NCBI GenBank assembly: GCA_023379345.1
Contig: JAMCUV010000034.1
Location: 1 to 11,186 of the forward strand
Source: Thermoplasmatota archaeon
GTDB taxonomy: Archaea; Thermoplasmatota; Thermoplasmata; Thermoplasmatales; Thermoplasmataceae
Length of the DNA stretch: 11,186 bases
Direction: 5' to 3'
Shown here: positions 6,620 through 11,186 of the stretch, in pieces
How the letters are laid out: each line of letters opens with the position of its first letter
Numbering within the stretch: position 1 is the first letter of the stretch
Made by a program: the position numbers and the translations under genes
Notes under the pieces: generated by a model
What the model saw: only the letters and a program-made list of their open reading frames with translations
Told to the model about the DNA's origin: nothing
The model's database searches: none

Positions 6620-7894
6620 GTGCCGCTCTCAAAATATGATGTCATTGTAGTAGGAGCCGGAATTGTAGGGTTGACTTCTGCATACCACATGAAGCTGGAA
6701 AATCCAGACCTGAGGATTCTTGTTGTGGACCGTGCCCCCACATTTGCCCAGGGAAATACGGCAAAAAGCGCCGCAGGGTTCAGGGACCTTTTCTCTTCGG
6801 ATGAGAATTTCAAACTTTCCTCCTCCACAATTTCACAGTACAGGAGTATACAGGAGTCCGGGAAATTTGACCTGGGGATGAATTTTGTGGGATACATGTT
6901 CCTGATGGGCCCCAATGATCCAAGGAAGAATCTATTGATGGAGCTCAGTGATCGGACAAAAATTGAATTCCTTGACAGGGATGAACTTGCATCCTACCCG
7001 TATCTCTCCCTCAATCCCACAGGAGAATCTGCAGGCATAATGAATCTGCCCAGTATTGAATCTGCAGCCATTGGCAAGAATTGCGGAATAATAGAGCCGG
7101 AACTCATTGCGCAGTTCTACTATGATGAGTGCATCAGAATCGGCGTTGAATTCAGCTTTTCCACCGAGGTCTCATCATTCAGGCTGCAGCCTGTCAATCC
7201 TATTGATTTCCCCGGAGAGCCATTCCTCTGGCAGGACAAGACCCTCAGGACAATCGAAACGAACCGTGGGGATCTCACTGCCGACATATTCATTGCAGCC
7301 ACGGACACATGGACAACAGCACTTCTTGATCCCACCGGTATTGACAGCCATATCAGGCCAAAGAAGAGGCAGATATTCCAGACAGGAGGGGAGGAGGTTG
7401 AGAAGATCCTCTTCGGCTGGGAAAGAAACAGTGACGGAGTCCTGCCCTTCACAATTGTCCCGTCCCGTGGAGTATACATAAGGCCGGCACCAAGATACCG
7501 GTCACTCTGGCTGGGTGTTGCGGATGATTACAACAGGGATTTCTCATTCACTGAAAATCCTGAGGCCGAAAGAAGTTTCTACGACTACAATTTATCACAG
7601 ATAATCACGTCATATTTCCCATCCCTCACAGAACAGAAGGTCACAGGAATGTGGGCCGGCTATTACTCATACAATACCGTGGATAAGACGCCTTACATAT
7701 TCCGGGACCTGAACATAATAGTGGCAACAGGCACCAGCGGCAGTGGCATCCTGAAGGGGGATGCCATAGGGCGTGTGGTATCCGCTCTCTATGCCGGGAA
7801 GGAAACTGCCAGGCTTCACGGAGGCCAGGAAATTAAGGTTGATTCCCTTGGAGTGCACAATCGCAGCGCCGCAAGCGAGAACCTGGTTCTCTAG
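6620..7894 (+). CDS. FAD-dependent oxidoreductase of the D-amino-acid/sarcosine oxidase (DAO) family
   Basis: Flavoprotein predicted to oxidise an amine or amino acid, releasing electrons to oxygen or a carrier; the substrate is unknown. An N-terminal Rossmann motif is clear: strand YDVIVVGAGIVG with GxGxxG at 12-17, then VVD with D37 as the ADP-ribose-binding acid. The GNTAKSAAGFRDLFS segment at 45-59 resembles the FOXRED1/sarcosine oxidase-like branch. The C-terminal FAD-closing motif ATGTSGSGILKGDAIGR lies at 369-385, preceded by GMWAGYYSYNTVDKTP at 343-358. No signal peptide or membrane segment is seen. The start codon is GTG, supported by a TATA-like box 25 bases upstream. The gene follows cysteine synthase by 66 bases, and its stop shares a CTAG with the convergent HNH gene. 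The family is secure and the substrate is not. Confidence 0.88.
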   Translation: MPLSKYDVIVVGAGIVGLTSAYHMKLENPDLRILVVDRAPTFAQGNTAKSAAGFRDLFSSDENFKLSSSTISQYRSIQESGKFDLGMNFVGYMFLMGPNDPRKNLLMELSDRTKIEFLDRDELASYPYLSLNPTGESAGIMNLPSIESAAIGKNCGIIEPELIAQFYYDECIRIGVEFSFSTEVSSFRLQPVNPIDFPGEPFLWQDKTLRTIETNRGDLTADIFIAATDTWTTALLDPTGIDSHIRPKKRQIFQTGGEEVEKILFGWERNSDGVLPFTIVPSRGVYIRPAPRYRSLWLGVADDYNRDFSFTENPEAERSFYDYNLSQIITSYFPSLTEQKVTGMWAGYYSYNTVDKTPYIFRDLNIIVATGTSGSGILKGDAIGRVVSALYAGKETARLHGGQEIKVDSLGVHNRSAASENLVL

Positions 7895-8619
7895 GCAATG
7901 ATGGACCCGTTGGAATCAGTAAGGAACCTGCATTTCTCATCACTGCCCGATATTACGGAAGCATAGGTTGAATAGTCCGCGATGTCAAGGGAATGTATCA
8001 TTCCGGACACAATTTTCCTGTATTCCTCAAGAGTAACCCTGAGGACTGAAAACTCAAGTCTTGCCCCTCTCATGGGTACCACCATGTGCCGCATGTTCTC
8101 TTGATCAAATATGCGCTGGTAATCCCGCAGGGTGCCTTTCTCCAGTTGTCCTGAGTAATTCTGTGCCTCATCCGGCGGAATGGCCAGGAATATCTTCCTC
8201 TCGAATGAAAAAAGATCCATGCTGTTCTTGACCGGCACGCCAGTATAACGGTTGGAGAATGTTACGTGATGGCATGCGCTGCACAGTGATATGAGATTTT
8301 TGAAGGAATCGCTGCCGCCATCCTTTCTCGGCACAATGTGGTGCACCTCAAGATCAAAATGCACCTTGTCGTAAAGATCTGCAGAATCAACCTGGGTGAA
8401 GGTACCCTTTCCGCAGACCCTGCATCGGTAGTCATCCCTCAACAGGACTGCTTTGGAGATGGTCTGCCATGGAATGTTCTTTCCCCTGCTTTCCCCTCTG
8501 GGATCAAAATCCTCCACCTGCGCAATCCTGAACATGCCGGAAACGTCCATCAGCCTTACTTGAGGAAGTCTTGGGATATCCTTGAAAACACTCTCCTGCA
8601 GGGCTGGATGTTCTAGCAT
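7891..8619 (-). CDS. HNH endonuclease domain protein of unknown role
   Basis: Contains a zinc-stabilised HNH (beta-beta-alpha-metal) nuclease core in the middle of 242 residues: C66-x-x-C69, then the active segment LEVHHIVPRKDGG with H93-H94, N108, and C113-x-x-C116 followed by H117-H118. H94, N108 and H117 are probable HNH residues, and the four Cys would hold a structural zinc. The flanks (1-60 and about 130-242) match no family I recognise; the C-terminal part may be a specificity domain. It sits 26 bases after the decarboxylase homologue on the same strand, so it is probably the last gene of that transcript. A weak purine-rich GGAAAG precedes the ATG, and a CTTAATTG about 27 bases upstream could be a separate box. 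No methylase, Cas or toxin gene accompanies it. Domain call good, function unknown. Confidence 0.82.
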   Translation of the reverse strand: MLEHPALQESVFKDIPRLPQVRLMDVSGMFRIAQVEDFDPRGESRGKNIPWQTISKAVLLRDDYRCRVCGKGTFTQVDSADLYDKVHFDLEVHHIVPRKDGGSDSFKNLISLCSACHHVTFSNRYTGVPVKNSMDLFSFERKIFLAIPPDEAQNYSGQLEKGTLRDYQRIFDQENMRHMVVPMRGARLEFSVLRVTLEEYRKIVSGMIHSLDIADYSTYASVISGSDEKCRFLTDSNGSIIA

Positions 8620-8645
8620 TACTCTTTCCTATGGCATTGCGGCAA

Positions 8646-9740
8646 TTAAGAGTTTTCCATGAAGAATTCCTGAGCCTCCTTGCTGAATCTGTCATAATCA
8701 GATGGTTTTTCTGGGCTTTTTCCCCAGAGGAACTTTTCCTTTCTCCCCTCAATGAATTCCTCTATGGCGGAACGATCCTGGCTCATGAGTACTATGCTTG
8801 GGCCAGTATCCGCAGTATAATGCAGTGCAGAATTCTTTCGTGTGAATTCCTTCAGGTCGTTGATTATGGAAAGGCTTTCAGGTACCTGGATAAAGTTTCC
8901 TGTGGAGAGAATTACGGAGTTGAGCTTGAACATCTCATCCTGTGCCCTGGTCAGGAGATTTTCAATGGAGAATCCATTCTGGATTTCTTCCAGAATCCTG
9001 TCAAATTTCTCCGCTTCCCACCTGCCGTAAAATGGAGATGATTCGGCCAGCCTGTGGGCATCATCGGTCAGAAGTGCCGAAGGCATGGGGAACGCGCCGA
9101 AGTGGATCTTCTTCTGGTCAACCGGAAGCCGGATGGCATGGCATTCCCTCTCATTTATGTAGGGATACGATAACCACATGGATACGCCACCTGTGACAGA
9201 TCTGGTTCCAGATCCGGAGACAAGCCTTGCCAGCCTGGACACAAGTTCATCATTCCTGATGGCATTATCTTCCAGCGCACAGGATGTGATGGATCTTGCC
9301 ACAGCTGCAGCCACCGCCGCTGATTCCCCAAGACCCTTTGCATTATCATATTTCCTTATTCTTCTAATATAGAAGAGGAATGAACCTGTTATGCCGTAAA
9401 GGCTCTTGAAGAATGAAAGTGCCTTTCTTGCGCGATCCTGGTACTTCCTGTCGGTAGCACCATCCAGGGAAACCATGTCCGATGCGGGTTTCTGGATGTA
9501 TTTGCAGTATGATACGGCGTAACTGAAGTCAGTGAGCAATGAAATGGAGGGAAAATTTGCAATATTCAGTGATCTGTCGAAATAGCCCAGGAACTTCTCA
9601 AGACCTATTATGGGATATCCGTAGCCCACTCCAGTTTCTTCGGGTTCCACATTGGCCCTGGCTTCTGCAGCTTCCCGCCATATGCCAAGCCTGACAAGTT
9701 CCCGGTGAATCAGGTCTCCCAGTTCCTTAGGGTCGGACAT
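8646..9740 (-). CDS. Mevalonate diphosphate decarboxylase homologue, probably mevalonate 3,5-bisphosphate decarboxylase
   Basis: GHMP-superfamily protein of 364 residues that aligns by eye with mevalonate diphosphate decarboxylases along its length. The N-terminal motif YPIIGLEKFLGYFD (41-55) and NIANFPSIS (59-67) match the family's NIA-x-x-KYWGK and NLP-x-NSS-S. The nucleotide loop NAKGLGESAAVAAA is at 133-146. GSGTRSVTGG (176-185) holds the conserved active-site Arg as R180, and TADTGPSIVL (309-318) holds the catalytic Asp as D311. K49 aligns with the decarboxylase lysine (K18 in yeast). Published work on Thermoplasma mevalonate 3-kinase reports that this Asp/Lys pair is missing there, so keeping both favours a decarboxylase. 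With the kinase gene 9 bases upstream, the likely product is isopentenyl phosphate from mevalonate 3,5-bisphosphate. About 40 extra N-terminal residues precede the first motif. Family call firm, substrate inferred. Confidence 0.82.
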   Translation of the reverse strand: MSDPKELGDLIHRELVRLGIWREAAEARANVEPEETGVGYGYPIIGLEKFLGYFDRSLNIANFPSISLLTDFSYAVSYCKYIQKPASDMVSLDGATDRKYQDRARKALSFFKSLYGITGSFLFYIRRIRKYDNAKGLGESAAVAAAVARSITSCALEDNAIRNDELVSRLARLVSGSGTRSVTGGVSMWLSYPYINERECHAIRLPVDQKKIHFGAFPMPSALLTDDAHRLAESSPFYGRWEAEKFDRILEEIQNGFSIENLLTRAQDEMFKLNSVILSTGNFIQVPESLSIINDLKEFTRKNSALHYTADTGPSIVLMSQDRSAIEEFIEGRKEKFLWGKSPEKPSDYDRFSKEAQEFFMENS

Positions 9741-9749
9741 GCTTATCTT

Positions 9750-10355
9750 TTACTTAACGTAATCAAGTATTTGTTCCCTTGTTTTCATATAATCCAGATT
9801 CTGGAATGTCCTGATCCCAAATTTCTTGCATTCCTCCAGGGAGTAAGACATCATTATCCTGTACCGGTCCAGCTGGTCAGCCAACCTCTTTCCAGGGGAA
9901 TTGAAATGTGTGTACTGCTGCCTCTCATTGAGTCGCTTTGCATTCAGGTCCCTGTCTGGGATGTATATGTAGAGCGGGATGATTCCGGAAAGAACATCCT
10001 CATCAAGGTGCGACGGCACAAAATACAGGGTTTCAAGGATCAGGGATTCACCATTGGAAATGGCGCGTTTCAGTACAGCGTTCGTGCCGCTGTTTATAAC
10101 ACTTGCCTGATCAAGGAAGCCCCTCAGAACCGTATCCCGGGATTCCGGTCCATACGCCTTCCATGCATCATAAACACTGACTTGCAGCACCTCAAGATCG
10201 GGGCATACTGGCCTGACGAATTCCCGGAGGTAGTCGCCGGAAAGTACAAGGTCAATGCCAAGCTCTCTTGCAATATATCCTGATATACTGGATTTTCCAA
10301 CACCCGGAATGCCTCCGATGAGGATGATTTTAGCTCTCTTGCCTGTAAGGTTCAT
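9750..10355 (-). CDS. P-loop kinase, probable mevalonate 3-phosphate 5-kinase (2-phosphoglycerate kinase-like)
   Basis: Small cytosolic P-loop kinase of 201 residues. The Walker A motif GIPGVGKS is at 15-22, followed by the 2-phosphoglycerate-kinase-like stretch SGYIARELGIDLVLSGDYLR. A Walker-B-like strand ESLILETLYFVP lies at about 103-114, and a basic lid-like segment with RLNERQ and KRLADQLDRYR at about 141-166. Thermoplasma mevalonate 3-phosphate 5-kinase belongs, as far as I recall, to this kinase type. The gene lies 9 bases before a decarboxylase homologue that would use its product, which is the main reason for the call. A generic 2-phosphoglycerate kinase or nucleotide kinase remains possible. 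The ATG at 10355 overlaps the upstream stop as ATGA, suggesting translational coupling; the ATG at 10367 (four residues longer) is the alternative. Confidence 0.72.
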   Translation of the reverse strand: MNLTGKRAKIILIGGIPGVGKSSISGYIARELGIDLVLSGDYLREFVRPVCPDLEVLQVSVYDAWKAYGPESRDTVLRGFLDQASVINSGTNAVLKRAISNGESLILETLYFVPSHLDEDVLSGIIPLYIYIPDRDLNAKRLNERQQYTHFNSPGKRLADQLDRYRIMMSYSLEECKKFGIRTFQNLDYMKTREQILDYVK

Positions 10356-10957
10356 TGATCCGGCCATCTTTTCATCAAATCCCTTGAATCTATTATCTCT
10401 GTTGACTGGGAGATAATGTCAAGTGCTTCATAATAAATTCTCTCGGAGTAACTGGAAACAGCATCTGAAACCACAATGGGCATGATTCCGTGATCAAGTC
10501 CAGAGAGTGCACTTCTCAATACCGCAGTTTCGGTGTGAAAACCAATGATGAGGGCATACTTTGTCCGATTTTTACCAAGACGATCAAGGAAAACGGAAGA
10601 ATTGAAGATATCGTCTTTTTCTGTTATTATTGAATCACTGATTCCTCCAAACATTGACGCAAACTGTGAATCGAAATCTCGGTCAAGAACAGATTTTGGA
10701 GCCTTTCTCTGCATTCTCCTGTCTGTTTTCATCTGCCTGTATGCCATGAAACTGTCATGAGGCTGAGACGTTGAAACATGGATCACGGGCATTTTATTTT
10801 TATCTGCAAGATTACGCAGGTATGTTGCGGCATTTATGAATTCAAGCTTGCTGAAAATATCCCTGAAATAGTCAAGCGTGAGATTTATGGCAATAATGGC
10901 AGTGTCTGCAGGAGTGATATCCTGGACAATGCTGAAATCCGCGCCAATATCTGCCAT
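10352..10957 (-). CDS. Isochorismatase-like fold protein with degenerate active site
   Basis: Cysteine-hydrolase (isochorismatase/nicotinamidase) fold of about 201 residues. The first strand TAIIAINLTLDYF corresponds to the family's ALLVIDMQNDF, and GFHTETAVLRSALSGLDHG with IVVSDAVSSY to G-x-x-T-x-x-CV-x-x-TA-x-x-A-x-x-xG and the DA motif. The Asp of the catalytic triad is Asn (N25), the catalytic Cys position is Ala (A145), and only the Lys (K114 in ITEKDDIF) remains. Ordinary hydrolysis through a Cys nucleophile therefore looks impossible, so this may be a binding or structural protein. The start is either the GTG at 10963 or the ATG at 10957; I use the ATG because an AT-rich box lies about 27 bases upstream. 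Its stop overlaps the kinase start by 4 bases, so it probably heads this operon. Confidence 0.78.
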   Translation of the reverse strand: MADIGADFSIVQDITPADTAIIAINLTLDYFRDIFSKLEFINAATYLRNLADKNKMPVIHVSTSQPHDSFMAYRQMKTDRRMQRKAPKSVLDRDFDSQFASMFGGISDSIITEKDDIFNSSVFLDRLGKNRTKYALIIGFHTETAVLRSALSGLDHGIMPIVVSDAVSSYSERIYYEALDIISQSTEIIDSRDLMKRWPDQ

Positions 10958-10980
10958 GGCCACAGGATATTGCGACTGAA

Positions 10981-10987
10981 TTTTATT
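10981..10987 (-). promoter_or_regulatory. Possible TATA box upstream of the isochorismatase-like gene
   Basis: AATAAAA on the minus strand within AATAATAAAATTC, centred 27 bases before the ATG at 10957 and 21 bases before the GTG at 10963. It overlaps the stop codon of the upstream membrane-protein gene. A modest consensus match; it would drive the mevalonate-related operon. Confidence 0.35.
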
Positions 10988-11186
10988 ATTTCTTTTGTGA
11001 TGCTGCTTTTTCTATCTTTGAGGATTTCTGGAATAAACGACCATTAACAGAGAACGGCAAATGAACCACATAATTCCAGAAAGTTGCGCTAACACCCCTC
11101 ATCCTGAAATCAAGCCTGTATCTTCTCTGTTCCAGGGCCAGGAACATCAGCCAGTAGGCTATAAACATGGCAGAAAGCAGGTATGC
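10986..11186 (-). CDS. C-terminal end of a membrane protein (partial, enters from the window edge)
   Basis: The frame is open to the window edge, giving 66 residues up to the TAA at 10986. An ATG at 11168 is in frame, but it lies inside a hydrophobic stretch (AYLLSAMFIAYWLMFLAL), so the gene almost certainly starts beyond the window. This stretch is a single transmembrane helix, followed by a charged segment EQRRYRLDFRMRG, an aromatic region around FWNYVVHLPF and a lysine-rich tail ending in QKK. The basic C-terminus should face the cytoplasm under the positive-inside rule. The tail resembles the end of multi-pass membrane enzymes such as membrane glycosyltransferases or transporters, but I cannot name a family. 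It lies 28 bases upstream of the isochorismatase-like gene on the same strand. Confidence 0.55.
   Translation of the reverse strand, partial: AYLLSAMFIAYWLMFLALEQRRYRLDFRMRGVSATFWNYVVHLPFSVNGRLFQKSSKIEKAASQKK

Noticed and set aside
8646..9740. Reading this gene as mevalonate 3-kinase
   Set aside because: It keeps the Lys and Asp that the 3-kinase is reported to lack, and it follows a kinase whose product would be the decarboxylase substrate. Not fully excluded.
7891..10957. Defence system built around the HNH protein
   Set aside because: No methyltransferase, helicase, Cas, toxin or reverse transcriptase is present; the neighbouring genes are metabolic.
10986..11168. Complete 60-residue small membrane protein starting at 11168
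   Set aside because: The frame stays open to the window edge and the ATG is inside the hydrophobic helix, so it is better read as the end of a longer protein.

Overview
The window looks like chromosomal DNA of an archaeon of the Thermoplasmatales group. Four things point there. There is an archaeal release factor aRF1. There is a Cdc48-type ATPase very close to the Thermoplasma protein VAT, and the inferred start gives VAT's length of about 745 residues. A 2-phosphoglycerate-kinase-like P-loop kinase sits beside a mevalonate-diphosphate-decarboxylase homologue, the pair expected for the acidophile mevalonate-3-phosphate route. Finally, several genes appear to be leaderless, with an AT-rich box about 24-27 bases before the start codon. 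Base composition is even, and I see no insertion sequence, CRISPR array, RNA gene or prophage.

Layout. On the + strand, aRF1 (6-1241) meets a minus-strand block tail to tail with 2 bases between stops. That block reads, in transcription order: 3-mercaptopyruvate-type sulfurtransferase (5514-4675), VAT (4593-2356), a PRC-barrel protein (2306-2034) and a nucleoside phosphorylase (2020-1244). The sulfurtransferase diverges across a 106-base promoter region from a cysteine synthase on the + strand (5621-6553), so two cysteine/sulfur genes lie back to back. A GTG-started FAD-dependent oxidoreductase follows (6620-7894). It converges on a second minus-strand block, and the two opposing stop codons share one CTAG.

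The second minus-strand block reads, in transcription order: the end of a membrane protein running off the window (11186-10986), an isochorismatase-fold protein lacking its catalytic Asp and Cys (10957-10352), the putative mevalonate 3-phosphate 5-kinase (10355-9750), the putative mevalonate 3,5-bisphosphate decarboxylase (9740-8646) and an HNH-nuclease-like protein (8619-7891). Overlaps and gaps from the isochorismatase-like gene to the HNH gene run from a 4-base overlap to 26 bases, so these four probably form one transcript.

The most informative part is this second block. The kinase would phosphorylate mevalonate 3-phosphate at the 5-position, and the next enzyme would decarboxylate the 3,5-bisphosphate to isopentenyl phosphate for membrane lipid synthesis. 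The decarboxylase homologue keeps the Lys/Asp pair that mevalonate 3-kinase lacks, which argues for decarboxylation rather than simple kinase activity. The inactive-looking isochorismatase-fold protein and the HNH protein have no known role in this pathway and are the least explained parts of the window. No gene-free stretch exceeds about 110 bases.
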